NCBI GenBank assembly: GCA_902791985.1
Contig: CADAYD010000014.1
Coordinates: 37,460 to 101,459, forward strand
Reading direction: 5' to 3'
DNA: 64,000 bases
Origin: an uncultured bacterium
GTDB lineage: Bacteria; Cyanobacteriota; Vampirovibrionia; Gastranaerophilales; Gastranaerophilaceae
Shown here: positions 26,133 through 35,031 of the stretch, in pieces
Layout of the letters: each line of letters opens with the position of its first letter
Numbering within the stretch: position 1 is the stretch's first letter
Made by a program: the position numbers and the translations under genes
The notes under the pieces: generated by a model
The model's database searches: none
Seen by the model: only the letters and a program-made list of their open reading frames with translations
What the model was told of the DNA's origin: nothing

Positions 26133-27451
26133 TGATAACGAATTCCAATATTGTAGGTATTATTGCGGATGATTTAACCGGAGCAAATGATACTGCATTG
26201 CAGTTCAAACTAAATGGCGCTGATACTAATATTTTATTGAATGAAAATATATCAGAAGTAGATGAGCGTATACCTCAAGCGTGGGCGATTTCAACCGAAT
26301 CGAGAAACGGTACTCCTGCTTGTGCATTTGAAAAAGTAAAAAAAGCAGTTGAATTATTTATTGATAAAATTAATCCTGATTTCTTTTATAAAAAAATTGA
26401 TTCAACTGTTCGCGGGAATATTGCTGTTGAAGTTATGTCTGCATTGGAGGCATTGGATTGGGATGCTGCGGTTATTATGCCTGCATTTCCTGCTCAAGGC
26501 AGGATAACAGTCGGGGGGTATCAATTACTCCAAGGTTCGCCGATAGAGCGTACAGAAATGGCTGCTGACCCTCATTCCCCGATAACGGAATCGCACTTAC
26601 CTACATTGTTAAAACATCAGTTGGGTGAAAATCTTGAGAATCTTGTCGGGCTTATAGAGCTCAAAACTGTTCTTGATGGTGCCGGTCCGATTTTGTATAA
26701 GATAAATGAGCTTATTGAAGACGGAAAGCGGATTATTGTTGTTGATTCCGCATCAGATACAGATATTGAGCAAATTGTTCTTGCGGTACAAAAATCCGAG
26801 TATAAAATTTTGCCTGTCGGGAACGCCGCCGCAGCAAATGTTTTAAGTAATATTTGGTTTCCGAGAGAAAACCCGCTTGAAAGAAAAAGTATTATAGTGC
26901 CTAAGTTACCAAAATTTATTGTATCTGGCAGTGCAACACAAATTACTGCAAATCAAATTCGTTCTCTTGAAAATAATTGTATCTACAGTGAAAAAACTAA
27001 GATTTATGAGCTTGATATGGATATGATTTTAAAGGGTGTAAACGATGAATTTGCAGATAAAATTGTTGAAGATTTGAATAATATCGGAGTTGTTCTTGTG
27101 CACACTTCTAATTTGTTTAAAAATTTCAATGGATTTGATTCTTCAGCAAATAATATAGAGCTTACAAAATCAGGACTTGCAAATATGATAACGGATTTTC
27201 TTGCAGAACTTACTAAAAAAGTATTGTCCAAATTATCCGCAGTACTGATTACTCTGGGCGGAGAAACTTCTTATAAGTGTTGTGATGCGCTTGGAATTTG
27301 TCAGCTCAGTCTTGTCGATGAAGTGTTGCCTGCGATTGCATTGAGTAGAAATGTAGATTCGACACAGTATATAGTTACAAAATCAGGGAATCTTGGTAAT
27401 GAAACAACTATAATGGATATTTTACGTTATTTTGAATCTCATGAGGAATAA
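26132..27451 (+). CDS. four-carbon acid sugar kinase (DUF1537/OtnK-like)
   Basis: The 439 residues match the DUF1537 kinase family, which phosphorylates C4 acid sugars such as threonate and erythronate. Visible are the N-terminal IIADDLTGANDTA, the KKIDSTVRGN segment, VIMPAFPAQGR and the C-terminal nucleotide domain with LITLGGETSYKC. The pdxA-type dehydrogenase follows after 3 bases; DUF1537 kinase plus PdxA2 is the established pair for D-threonate/D-erythronate catabolism. No dedicated aldolase or transporter is adjacent. Translation appears coupled to ssb, an unusual neighbour. Confidence 0.88.
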   Translation: MITNSNIVGIIADDLTGANDTALQFKLNGADTNILLNENISEVDERIPQAWAISTESRNGTPACAFEKVKKAVELFIDKINPDFFYKKIDSTVRGNIAVEVMSALEALDWDAAVIMPAFPAQGRITVGGYQLLQGSPIERTEMAADPHSPITESHLPTLLKHQLGENLENLVGLIELKTVLDGAGPILYKINELIEDGKRIIVVDSASDTDIEQIVLAVQKSEYKILPVGNAAAANVLSNIWFPRENPLERKSIIVPKLPKFIVSGSATQITANQIRSLENNCIYSEKTKIYELDMDMILKGVNDEFADKIVEDLNNIGVVLVHTSNLFKNFNGFDSSANNIELTKSGLANMITDFLAELTKKVLSKLSAVLITLGGETSYKCCDALGICQLSLVDEVLPAIALSRNVDSTQYIVTKSGNLGNETTIMDILRYFESHEE

Positions 27452-27454
27452 ATT

Positions 27455-28393
27455 ATGGATAAAATTGCAATATTAACCGGTGATCCTAACGGAATTGGAG
27501 CAGAAGTTACCCTAAAAGCACTAAATATTTTAAAATTATCTCCGGATAAAGTTGTATTAATTTCTAATAGTGATGTATTGAAGTTTTATAATAATTCTTC
27601 TGTAGATATTAATAAATATGAATTAATAGAAATACCCTATGATAAATTTGATATAACCCCTGGTGAAGTTACTGCACAAGCCGGTGAATTTTCGTTTTTA
27701 TCTTTAAAAAAAGCTTGCGAAATAAAACCAAAAGCAATTGTAACAGGACCTGTTGCTAAGAATGCACTTCATTTAGCAGGATTTAATTTCAACGGACAGA
27801 CAGAAGTTTTACAAAAATATTTGTCGCATAACGGGCAGCTTGCGGAGATGCTTTTTATTGCAGGAAATTTCAGAATTTTACTTTTAACTCGCCATTGTCC
27901 GTTAAAAGAAATAAATCTTACAAGAGAAATTGTAATAAGAAAAGTTGAAAATTTAGTGAAAACATTTAAAGAAATTTTTAAGATAGAAAATCCAAAATTT
28001 GCGCTTTGCGGATTAAATCCTCATGCGGGTGAAGATGGGATTTTGGGTAAAGAAGAAACAGAAATCTTGATTCCGGCTGTTGAATATTTGCAGGATGAAG
28101 GAATAAATATTACCTATCCGAAACCGTCTGATACATTGTTTATCAATGCAAGTAAATATTATCATAATGGTGAAAAGGATGATTATGATTGCTATATTGC
28201 TTGTTATCATGATCAGGGATTGATACCGATAAAAACCGTTGCAGGTGAAAGAACCGTTAATACAACAGTAGGACTTGATGTTATAAGGACTTCTCCTATG
28301 CATGGGACAGCATTTGATATTGCGGGAAAAGGAATTGCTAATCCTGACAGTATGGTTGAAGCAATTAGACTTGCTCTAAAATTAAGCGAATAA
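27455..28393 (+). CDS. pdxA: 4-hydroxythreonine-4-phosphate dehydrogenase family (PdxA/PdxA2)
   Basis: The 312 residues have the family start ILTGDPNGIGAEV and the three metal-binding His in TRHCPL, NPHAGEDG and CYHDQGLIPIK. PdxA oxidises 4-phospho-hydroxythreonine in vitamin B6 synthesis; PdxA2 proteins paired with DUF1537 kinases instead oxidise C4 acid sugar phosphates. The neighbour favours PdxA2, yet pdxJ at 51165 needs a PdxA product and this is the only family member in the window, so it may serve either or both. The start is 3 bases after the kinase stop. Confidence 0.9.
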   Translation: MDKIAILTGDPNGIGAEVTLKALNILKLSPDKVVLISNSDVLKFYNNSSVDINKYELIEIPYDKFDITPGEVTAQAGEFSFLSLKKACEIKPKAIVTGPVAKNALHLAGFNFNGQTEVLQKYLSHNGQLAEMLFIAGNFRILLLTRHCPLKEINLTREIVIRKVENLVKTFKEIFKIENPKFALCGLNPHAGEDGILGKEETEILIPAVEYLQDEGINITYPKPSDTLFINASKYYHNGEKDDYDCYIACYHDQGLIPIKTVAGERTVNTTVGLDVIRTSPMHGTAFDIAGKGIANPDSMVEAIRLALKLSE

Positions 28394-28455
28394 TGTATTT
28401 GTAACGAATTGTAAACTTGAATTTAAAATGGCTCAAACCCTGTTATAATCTGCTA

Positions 28456-28475
28456 TATGATATGATATGATATGA
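28456..28475 (+). repeat. TATGA pentanucleotide tandem repeat
   Basis: Four perfect TATGA units lie 7 bases downstream of an extended -10 sequence (TGTTATAAT at 28441-28449), in the presumed 5' UTR of the gene at 28559. Such repeats can slip and vary in number. Confidence 0.7.
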
Positions 28476-28558
28476 TGTGGTGGGGCGGGGCAATCTTTTC
28501 GGCTAAAAATTTTTTACATGAGTGTAGGTATTTAATTTAGGTAGAAAGGAAATTTATT

Positions 28559-29266
28559 ATGAGTATTATTCAAGTTGGTTCAAAATTGGTTAGAACATTT
28601 GGCAGCGGTTCAAATTTAAGACACGCAATTACAGAAACTGTCGGAAACAAAACATTTACAGAAGTACTTGATTCTGAAGGTAAGCTATTAGCAAATCGTG
28701 TAAAAGAAATTACGAGACAAAATATTGGTGATAAGTTAGTTATTACAAGAAAAGAGATTTCTCCGTGTACAAAAGAAATCGATAATCAAAGAGATTTAAT
28801 ATATGACAAAGATGGTAAATTTTTAGGTATGCGTGTATTAGACTGGTTTTTTGGAGGTTTTAAAGGTAAACCTGCAATTGTGCTAAAAGTAAATGCAGAT
28901 GGTATTGGTAGGTGGAAATATTGTAATGTCAATAGAGCTGATGTTGATGGGATTAGAGCTACTACTTATAGTTTGTATGGAAAACTGAGAAATTGTAGAG
29001 GAACAAATGGAATTCCACACTCACGAAGTAATGCTGAAAAAATGTTTAAATCCGAACCAATTTTGACACTCCATAATAAGCATGGTATTCCAATCCCACA
29101 TAGTGTTTTGGATATTGGCTACAATAAAGAAATTATGCATGGAGACTGGCCATTAAGGAAAATGATAAGCGCAGGTCCATTTGCTAAAGGCAGTGGATAT
29201 GAATTCCTTAATTATGTAAAACCGAAATTTGATATATTGAAATATGCAAATGATATGAAATGGTAA
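28559..29266 (+). CDS. hypothetical protein, 235 residues
   Basis: I do not recognise a family. The product has no signal peptide or clear membrane helix, is basic, and shows two short beta-like repeats early (FTEVLDSEGKLLANRVKEI and DLIYDKDGKFLGMRVLDW), both of the form D..G+.L..RV. A C-terminal His/Gly/Pro-rich part (LHNKHGIPIPHSVLDIGYN) follows. AGAAAGGAAATTT precedes the ATG. It is a single gene with an extended -10 and the TATGA repeat upstream and a repeat-filled terminator region downstream. Confidence 0.7.
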   Translation: MSIIQVGSKLVRTFGSGSNLRHAITETVGNKTFTEVLDSEGKLLANRVKEITRQNIGDKLVITRKEISPCTKEIDNQRDLIYDKDGKFLGMRVLDWFFGGFKGKPAIVLKVNADGIGRWKYCNVNRADVDGIRATTYSLYGKLRNCRGTNGIPHSRSNAEKMFKSEPILTLHNKHGIPIPHSVLDIGYNKEIMHGDWPLRKMISAGPFAKGSGYEFLNYVKPKFDILKYANDMKW

Positions 29267-29635
29267 GAATTGCAGCCTGTAGGTTGGGTGAAACCCAACC
29301 AAAAATATAAAAACGAGAATTTTAAGATTCTGAAATAAATTCAGAATGACAAAATTCTCGTTTTTTGAGTAATAAGTAAGTTGGGGTTTCTACCCCAACA
29401 TTTTATTTTGGTGGGCTGAAAGCCCAACTTACATATTATTCTGAACTGCTTGTCATGCTGAACTTGTTTGACTGCTTTTGCCGAAATCTTTGATTTCGTG
29501 CAAAATGTCCCTTATCGGGCAGCATCTCCTTGTTAATCAAATTTAAGAGTGTTCAGTAGGAGATTCCGAACCAAGTTCGGAATGACACAATTTTCTTAAG
29601 GCTGTAGGTTGGGTGAAACCCAATAATACTTTATC
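29267..29635. repeat. intergenic cluster of palindromic repeats
   Basis: No gene is present. The stretch is a mosaic of palindromes: GTAGGTTGGGTGAAACCCAACC (29279-29300) and again in part at 29604-29624; GTAAGTTGGGGTTTCTACCCCAACA (29376-29400) with a related inverted copy at 29410-29432; ATTCTGAA/TTCAGAAT inside the terminator; and GATTCCGAA/TTCGGAATGAC near 29561-29586. They look like several repeat families inserted next to each other. Confidence 0.75.
29313..29366. terminator. terminator hairpin containing an inner palindrome
   Basis: ACGAGAATTTT (29313-29323) pairs with AAAATTCTCGT (29351-29361), followed by Ts. The loop holds its own hairpin ATTCTGAA/TTCAGAAT. It would end transcription of the 28559 gene. 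Confidence 0.75.
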
Positions 29636-30502
29636 TTACAGTTTAACTTCAACCCCTGCTTTGTATGAGCCAAGGTATCTGAAAAATGAGGTTTTCGGTT
29701 TAATTTTGTTTATCGCTTTGAACATGTTTGTACCTTGAACATGACCGTCAAAATTGACAATAAATATGTATTCATCAGGGTTGCTGCGAGATGGCTGGGA
29801 TGAAATGTATGTAAGATTGATGTTATGTTCAAGAAATACACTTAAAATTTTTAATAGTGCTCCGGGGGTATGGTTTGTACGAAACGCAATGGTTGTTTTG
29901 TCTTTACTTGTCGGTTCAGTTTCCATATCACCTATTAATATATATCTTGTCTTATTATTTTTATCATCATGTACATTTTCTTTTAAAATATTGAGCATAT
30001 TTACTTGTGCAATTTTGCGATTTCCAATTGATGCGTAGGTTAGGTTGTAATTGCGCAATTCATCTGCAGCTTCAAACATTGATGCTGCTTCAATAATGGT
30101 ATGATGCATAGGGAGTTCGTTGTTAATAAAATTTTGGCATTTTGAAATCATACGGGGAGAAGCAATGAGGTTTGATATACTGTAAAATTCAGTAGTTTTT
30201 GATAAAAGACAATATTCAATCGGCATAATAATTTCAGATAATATTCGTATATTGGGATTTTTGCTTGCCATTATACAATCAAAACTTTCTCTTATTGTCC
30301 CGTCTAAAGTATTTTCTACAGGAAGAACTCCGAGAGTGTCAGGATTATCTTCTACATATTTGACTACTTGTTTAATATTATTTAATGGAGTAGTAAAACA
30401 GTTCATATTATACATTGAGCAAAATTCATCAACTGCCATTGCGCTAAAACTTGTTTCAGGTTCTAAGTATGCAATATTTTTTACTGATTCAAAATTAGAC
30501 AT
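29636..30502 (-). CDS. pheA: prephenate dehydratase
   Basis: Converts prephenate to phenylpyruvate in phenylalanine synthesis. The catalytic domain has PVENTLDGTIRESFD and KTRYILIG (the TRF motif read as TRY); a C-terminal ACT domain follows with HTPGALLKILSVFLEHNINLTYISSQPSR, the usual Phe-sensing region. No chorismate mutase domain is fused. ATG 30502 is preferred to GTG 30508 because GGAG lies 9 bases before the former. It is divergent from the phosphohexomutase gene with only 55 bases between starts, so the promoters must be packed closely. Confidence 0.92.
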   Translation of the reverse strand: MSNFESVKNIAYLEPETSFSAMAVDEFCSMYNMNCFTTPLNNIKQVVKYVEDNPDTLGVLPVENTLDGTIRESFDCIMASKNPNIRILSEIIMPIEYCLLSKTTEFYSISNLIASPRMISKCQNFINNELPMHHTIIEAASMFEAADELRNYNLTYASIGNRKIAQVNMLNILKENVHDDKNNKTRYILIGDMETEPTSKDKTTIAFRTNHTPGALLKILSVFLEHNINLTYISSQPSRSNPDEYIFIVNFDGHVQGTNMFKAINKIKPKTSFFRYLGSYKAGVEVKL

Positions 30503-30557
30503 TTGCACCCGCTCCTTATTTTTATTACAATTATATCAGAAATAAAAGGAAAATATT

Positions 30558-31940
30558 ATGAGTGAAATAAAATTCGGTACTGATGGTTGGAGAGCAATTG
30601 TCGGAAAAGATTTTAATAAAAAGAATGTTGAACTTGTATCAAAAGCAATCGGTAAATATGTTTTTGATAATTATGGAATTTATAAACCAATAATCTTAGG
30701 TTATGACCCGCGTAATAAAGCGGTTGAATTTTCGACTCAATGTGCAGAGGTTCTTTCAGATTTAGGGTTCAAAGTTTTGTATAGTGATAAAGTTGTACCG
30801 ACCCCTGTTTTAGCATTTAATGCAAAATATCTTGATGCTTGTGCCGTTATGTTTACTGCTTCTCATAATCCGCCTGAATATCTCGGGATAAAATTTATCC
30901 CAGATTATGCCGGTCCGGCAACAAAAGAAATAACTGATGAAATCGTTTCAAATATAGGACAAGATTTTGAGACAGGGCTTAAAGGTAAAATTATTACGAC
31001 TGATTTTTCTACTGCGTATTTTAAAAAAATCAATGAACTTATTGATTTCGAAAAGATAAAAACGGGGTTAAAAAATATTCATATTCTTTTTGATGGTTTG
31101 TATAGTGCAAGTATTGGTTATTTTGACAAATTACTCTCAATGCATGATATAAAATTTGATTCTATTCATATGTTTCATGATAAGAATTTTGGCGGAGTTA
31201 TGCCGGAGCCAAAACCCCAGTACATGTCTGAAGCCATTGAATATGTGAAGGCTCATGAAAATTATATTGCATTTGCAAATGACGGTGATGCAGACAGGTT
31301 TGGGGTCATAAACGAAAACGGAGAATACGTAACCCCGAATGAGATAATGGCAATTTTACTAATGCACTTAAAACAAAACAAAGGATATGAAGGTTGTTTT
31401 GTTAAAACCGTTGCGGGAAGTCTGATGCTTGATATTATTGCTAAAAAACAAGGAATCGATGTAATTGAAACTCCTGTAGGATTTAAGCATGTCGGCGAAG
31501 CAATGCGAAAATATAATCCGATTATTGCAGGTGAAGAATCCGGTGGCTTGAGTATTCAAGGTCATATTCCGGAAAAAGACGGAATATTGGCAAACTTGCT
31601 TATTCTTGAAGCTATGTCGTACGAGAGTAAATCTCTTACTGAATTACAACAAGGTCTAAATGATTTCGTAGGATGTGCATTTATTAATACCAGAGTTGAT
31701 AAAAGACTCGATAATTTCGATGAGGTTAAACCGACGATAGAAAAATTTGCTCAAATAAATGATATTGCCGGTATGAATATTATTAAAAAAGATGATAAAG
31801 ACGGAATAAAATTGTATCTTGAAGATAATAAGACTTGGATTCTTGTTCGTCCGTCAGGTACTGAGCCGTTATTAAGAATTTATATTGAAAGTGACAGCCA
31901 AGATAAAATTGATTCTATAAAACTTTTTGTTAATACATAG
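30558..31940 (+). CDS. phosphoglucomutase/phosphomannomutase family
   Basis: Alpha-D-phosphohexomutase of 460 residues. Four family motifs are intact: N-terminal KFGTDGWRAIVG, the phosphoserine loop TASHNPPEY, the metal loop DGDADRFG, the sugar loop GEESGGLS and the phosphate loop RPSGTEPLLRIY. It interconverts hexose 1- and 6-phosphates for cell-wall and polysaccharide precursors; glucose, mannose or glucosamine specificity cannot be told from motifs. AAAGGAAAATATT precedes the ATG. Confidence 0.93.
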   Translation: MSEIKFGTDGWRAIVGKDFNKKNVELVSKAIGKYVFDNYGIYKPIILGYDPRNKAVEFSTQCAEVLSDLGFKVLYSDKVVPTPVLAFNAKYLDACAVMFTASHNPPEYLGIKFIPDYAGPATKEITDEIVSNIGQDFETGLKGKIITTDFSTAYFKKINELIDFEKIKTGLKNIHILFDGLYSASIGYFDKLLSMHDIKFDSIHMFHDKNFGGVMPEPKPQYMSEAIEYVKAHENYIAFANDGDADRFGVINENGEYVTPNEIMAILLMHLKQNKGYEGCFVKTVAGSLMLDIIAKKQGIDVIETPVGFKHVGEAMRKYNPIIAGEESGGLSIQGHIPEKDGILANLLILEAMSYESKSLTELQQGLNDFVGCAFINTRVDKRLDNFDEVKPTIEKFAQINDIAGMNIIKKDDKDGIKLYLEDNKTWILVRPSGTEPLLRIYIESDSQDKIDSIKLFVNT

Positions 31941-31984
31941 TTGTATTTGGCAAAAAAATTTTTTTTATGTTTTATAATAAAAAA

Positions 31985-32473
31985 ATGATAGTCATTATGG
32001 ATATAAGTAGTTCTCAAAATATTTCATTTAAAGCCTTTTATCGGAATTCTCCGCCTTGTCGCAGATATTTGTTTGAAAATTTTGGAGGGAATCAATCGAA
32101 ATTTGCTAAAGCATTGAAGATATTGGATGAGCGTTGTGCTAAGCATAAATATTTTGATATGTTTTACTCTTATGAGAGAAATAGCATATGTATAGTTCCA
32201 AAAAATGATAAGGTTGAGGAGTCTATCCCTGAACGTTTGAGATATATTAGCATTGCGGAAGGAAAACATTTTTCTAAAGAACTTCTTGAGAATATTGTAA
32301 ATAATTCGGTTCTAAAAGACAAAATTTTAAATAATACTTTAAATAGTAAAATTCAAAAACTATTATATTTTTTAAATATAAAAAAACATATTAACCCGAA
32401 TCCTTATGATAAATTACCGTCAAATGTTCGTGAAGCGGTTGATGTTATTGAAATAATTGAGCGTTCAATGTAA
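31985..32473 (+). CDS. hypothetical protein, about 160 residues
   Basis: No recognised family. In-frame ATGs lie at 31967, 31985 and 31997. TATAAT at 31973-31978 would start transcription near 31985, which favours that ATG or a later one and suggests a leaderless message. The N-terminal NISFKAF resembles short motifs in other orphans here (TSFNGK in the gene at 40031, LSFEGL in the one at 58415). The rest is basic and helical with conserved-looking Cys and Tyr. Function unknown. Confidence 0.6.
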   Translation: MIVIMDISSSQNISFKAFYRNSPPCRRYLFENFGGNQSKFAKALKILDERCAKHKYFDMFYSYERNSICIVPKNDKVEESIPERLRYISIAEGKHFSKELLENIVNNSVLKDKILNNTLNSKIQKLLYFLNIKKHINPNPYDKLPSNVREAVDVIEIIERSM

Positions 32474-32530
32474 ATTGTTTAATAATTATTGTATTATTTA
32501 ATATAACTTTACAATCATGTAAAATGCTTG

Positions 32531-32559
32531 TTGACAGTGAATTTTGTTTATCATAGTAT
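32531..32559 (+). promoter_or_regulatory. sigma70-type promoter of rpsJ
   Basis: A perfect TTGACA (32531-32536) is followed after 17 bases by TAGTAT (32554-32559). It would give an rpsJ leader of about 110 bases before ATG 32676. Confidence 0.75.
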
Positions 32560-32675
32560 AGTTATACTCAAAAATAATGTCCGAAGTATGTAAAATAGCA
32601 GTTTTGAGTACGAAGCAAAGGCTTTTCGGTGCTTTTGTTTCAAGTAGTACATTAGAAAATAAAGGAATGCTAAAG

Positions 32676-32993
32676 ATGGCAAACAGCACTAAAAAATCAA
32701 GAATCAGAGTTTGTTTAAAGGCTTATGACCACAAACTTATTGATGTATCAGCTGAAAAAATTGTAGAAACAGCAAAAAGAACAGACGCTAAAGTAGCCGG
32801 ACCTATTCCTTTACCTACAAAAAGACGTATATATTGCGTTTTGCGTTCACCACACGTAGATAAAAAATCTCGTGAACATTTTGAAATGAGAACTCATAAG
32901 CGTATAATTGATATGTACGATCCGACTCAAGCCACTATGGAAGAGTTACGTAGATTAGATTTACCTGCAGGAGTAGATATTGAATTAAAATAG
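32676..32993 (+). CDS. rpsJ: 30S ribosomal protein S10
   Basis: 105 residues of normal S10: [26 protein letters not shown], the loop [22 protein letters not shown] and [18 protein letters not shown]. The start at 32676 is set by AAAGGA 10 bases upstream and by homology; the frame is open back to an ATG at 32577 but that part has no S10 similarity. A strong promoter lies at 32531. Unlike the compact classic S10 operon, 238 bases with a second promoter and a structured leader separate it from rplC. Confidence 0.97.
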   Translation: MANSTKKSRIRVCLKAYDHKLIDVSAEKIVETAKRTDAKVAGPIPLPTKRRIYCVLRSPHVDKKSREHFEMRTHKRIIDMYDPTQATMEELRRLDLPAGVDIELK

Positions 32994-33012
32994 TTTAATT
33001 CGGTTCCTGTAA

Positions 33013-33231
33013 TTGAAAATTTAATAAGCATTATGCATATAATGTGAACTACGGCCACCCTGAAGCGGTGGTGGGGTGATCCTCAAAAGGTAAAGAGATA
33101 GTAGCGCTCACAAGCGAAAATGTGCAATTCTGAAAACGGATTTTAGGGCAGGCGGAACTTTATAGAGTCTGCCGGATCTCAGAGGCAGATGAATTCTGCA
33201 CCAAGTAGGATGAGCATAGAAAGGAAAAATT
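33013..33231 (+). promoter_or_regulatory. promoter and structured leader upstream of rplC
   Basis: TTGAAA (33013-33018) and TATAAT (33038-33043) are 19 bases apart. The following 180 bases have no reading frame of note but many pairings: CCACC/GGTGG (33055-33071), CACA/TGTG (33109-33124), GGCAG/CTGCC (33147-33173), GCAGA/TCTGC (33185-33199) and a long-range GATCC (33078-33082) with GGATC (33174-33178). This looks like a folded RNA leader, possibly for ribosomal-protein feedback. I cannot match it to a known class. Confidence 0.5.
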
Positions 33232-33867
33232 ATGACACTAGGTGTAATAGGTAAAAAAGTCGGAATGACTCAAATCTTTGACGAAAATGGTTTGGCAGTA
33301 CCTGTAACAGTAATTAAAGTTGATGAAACTGTTGTTACTCAAGTAAAAACAGTTGAGACTGATGGTTACAATGCTATTCAAGTTGGTACAATTGCTGCTA
33401 AAGAAAAACATTTGACAAAAGCTCAATTAGGTCATTTCAAGAAAAATAGCTTATCAAATTACAAACACTTACAAGAATTCAGAGTTGATAATCCTCAAGA
33501 TTTCAAAGTAGGTGACAAGGTAGAATTATCAGTATTAGATAATGTTGAAAAAGTCGATGTAACCGGCAAATCAATAGGTAAGGGTTTTCAAGGTACAGTA
33601 AAAAGATGGAACTTTGGAAGAGGGCCTATGGCTCACGGTTCTAAAAATCACAGAGAACCCGGTTCAATCGGCGCAGGTACAACTCCTTCACGTGTTATCA
33701 AGGGCAAAAGAATGGCTGGTAACATGGGTAATGAAAGAGTTACAATTACTAAACTTAAACTCGTTAAAGTTGATGCTAATAACGGTTTAGTTTTGGTAAA
33801 AGGTTCAGTTCCCGGTTGTGAAGGAAGAATAGTTACAATCGTTCCTACTCGTACAAAATGGAATTAG
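33232..33867 (+). CDS. rplC: 50S ribosomal protein L3
   Basis: 211 residues with the L3 start GVIGKKVGMTQIFDENG, the conserved long loop KGFQGTVKRWNFGRGPMAHGSKNHREPGSIGAG and GKRMAGNMGNERVT. Length is normal. GAAAGGAAAAATT precedes the ATG. It heads the rplC-rpsN part of the cluster behind its own leader. A 113-base spacer with a GTAGGTTGG hairpin separates it from rplD. Confidence 0.97.
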   Translation: MTLGVIGKKVGMTQIFDENGLAVPVTVIKVDETVVTQVKTVETDGYNAIQVGTIAAKEKHLTKAQLGHFKKNSLSNYKHLQEFRVDNPQDFKVGDKVELSVLDNVEKVDVTGKSIGKGFQGTVKRWNFGRGPMAHGSKNHREPGSIGAGTTPSRVIKGKRMAGNMGNERVTITKLKLVKVDANNGLVLVKGSVPGCEGRIVTIVPTRTKWN

Positions 33868-33877
33868 TTTATAGTAA

Positions 33878-33902
33878 GTAGGTTGGCGTTGCCACGCCGA
33901 CA
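33878..33902 (+). repeat. GTAGGTTGG-type hairpin between rplC and rplD
   Basis: GTAGGTTGGCGTTGCCACGCCGACA: TGGCGT pairs with ACGCC(G)A. It lies 10 bases after the rplC stop and about 78 bases before the rplD start, and is followed by ATATAAAT. Confidence 0.7.
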
Positions 33903-33980
33903 ATATAAATAACCCGCTTCTGCCATATAAAACTCACAAAATGAGAAAGGGGTAGACGGAAAGCAAAAGGAAAAAAGAAA

Positions 33981-34610
33981 ATGTCAAAAGAAATTTTAAG
34001 TTCAAATGGAGAAAAGTTAGGTGAAATCACCTTAGCTAAAGAAGTATTTGGTGTTGAACCCAATATACATGTAATGCATTTAGCATTAAGAAGACAATTA
34101 AACAATGCACGCTCAGGAAATGCTTGCACTAAAACAAGAGCAGAAGTTTCAGGCGGCGGCAGAAAACCATGGAAACAAAAAGGTACAGGCCGTGCAAGAG
34201 CAGGCTCTTTACGTTCACCTTTATTTAGAGGCGGCGGAGTTATCTTTGGGCCAAAACCGAGAAGCTATGCATTTAATATGCCTCAAAAAGCAAGAAAACT
34301 TGCTTTGAAATCTGCTTTAAGTGCAAGAGAATCTCAAATTGTTGTAGTAAAAGATTTTTCTACAATATCTGAACCAAAAACTAAGTTGATGGTCAGTGCA
34401 TTGAAAGCATTAAATGTAAGCGGTAAAGTTTTAATCGTTGCAAATTTTGCATCTGATGAAAACAAAAATCTTGAATTATCAGCAAGAAATATTCCAAGTG
34501 TAAAACTTTTATTACCAAATAATTTGAATGTAAAAGACTTATTGGAAGCTGATTTCGTTGTAATGACAGAATCTGCTGTTAATGAAATTACAGAAAGACT
34601 TCAAAAATAA
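33981..34610 (+). CDS. rplD: 50S ribosomal protein L4
   Basis: 209 residues, normal. Contains the tunnel loop region RSGNACTKTRAEVSGGGRKPWKQKGTGRARAGS and GPKPRSYAFNMPQKAR. In E. coli, L4 represses its own operon by binding the S10 leader; here the obvious leader is before rplC instead. AAAGGAAAAAAGAAA precedes the ATG. rplW follows after 15 bases. Confidence 0.97.
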   Translation: MSKEILSSNGEKLGEITLAKEVFGVEPNIHVMHLALRRQLNNARSGNACTKTRAEVSGGGRKPWKQKGTGRARAGSLRSPLFRGGGVIFGPKPRSYAFNMPQKARKLALKSALSARESQIVVVKDFSTISEPKTKLMVSALKALNVSGKVLIVANFASDENKNLELSARNIPSVKLLLPNNLNVKDLLEADFVVMTESAVNEITERLQK

Positions 34611-34625
34611 AAAGGAAATATAAAA

Positions 34626-34916
34626 ATGAGTAAAGAAAAATTATATGATGTAATCAAAAAACCTTTAATCACAGAGAAATCTGTCGCAGCGACTGAAAAT
34701 GGTCAATATACATTTGAAGTTAAAAAGGGTGCAACAAAAATTGAAATAGCACAAGCTGTAGAATTAGCTTTCCCGGGTAGAAAGGTTAAAAGCGTAAATA
34801 CAGTATATATGCCATCTCACTCAAAGAGAATGGGATATAAATTCGGAAGAACAGATTCTTCCAAAAAGGCCATCGTAACAATCGAAGGCGAACCATTAGA
34901 ATTTATGCAAATTTAA
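34626..34916 (+). CDS. rplW: 50S ribosomal protein L23
   Basis: 96 residues of L23: DVIKKPLITEKSVAATENGQYTFEVKKGATKIEIAQAVE, then GRKVKSVNTVYMPSHSKRMG. It sits at the exit tunnel and docks SRP and trigger factor. AAAGGAAATATAAAA precedes the ATG. A 115-base spacer with predicted hairpins separates it from rplB. Confidence 0.96.
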   Translation: MSKEKLYDVIKKPLITEKSVAATENGQYTFEVKKGATKIEIAQAVELAFPGRKVKSVNTVYMPSHSKRMGYKFGRTDSSKKAIVTIEGEPLEFMQI

Positions 34917-35031
34917 TATAAATTCTGGATTCAGGGCGTGATTGGCATAAGTCCTGAAAGGCGAAAGCCTATGAAATATCAGTTTTAGTACTGAAAGAAA
35001 CATTACAAAAAGCCAAAAGGAGAAATTTAAA
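34917..35031 (+). other. spacer with three predicted hairpins before rplB
   Basis: In order: TCAGG/CCTGA around 34930-34962, AGGC-GAAA-GCCT (34961-34972) with a GNRA loop, and CAGT/ACTG near 34980-34996. No coding frame. These may be RNA structures of the polycistronic message or repeat remnants. Confidence 0.4.

Noticed and set aside
32577..32675. N-terminal extension of rpsJ
   Set aside because: No S10 similarity; it is the transcribed leader after the promoter at 32531.
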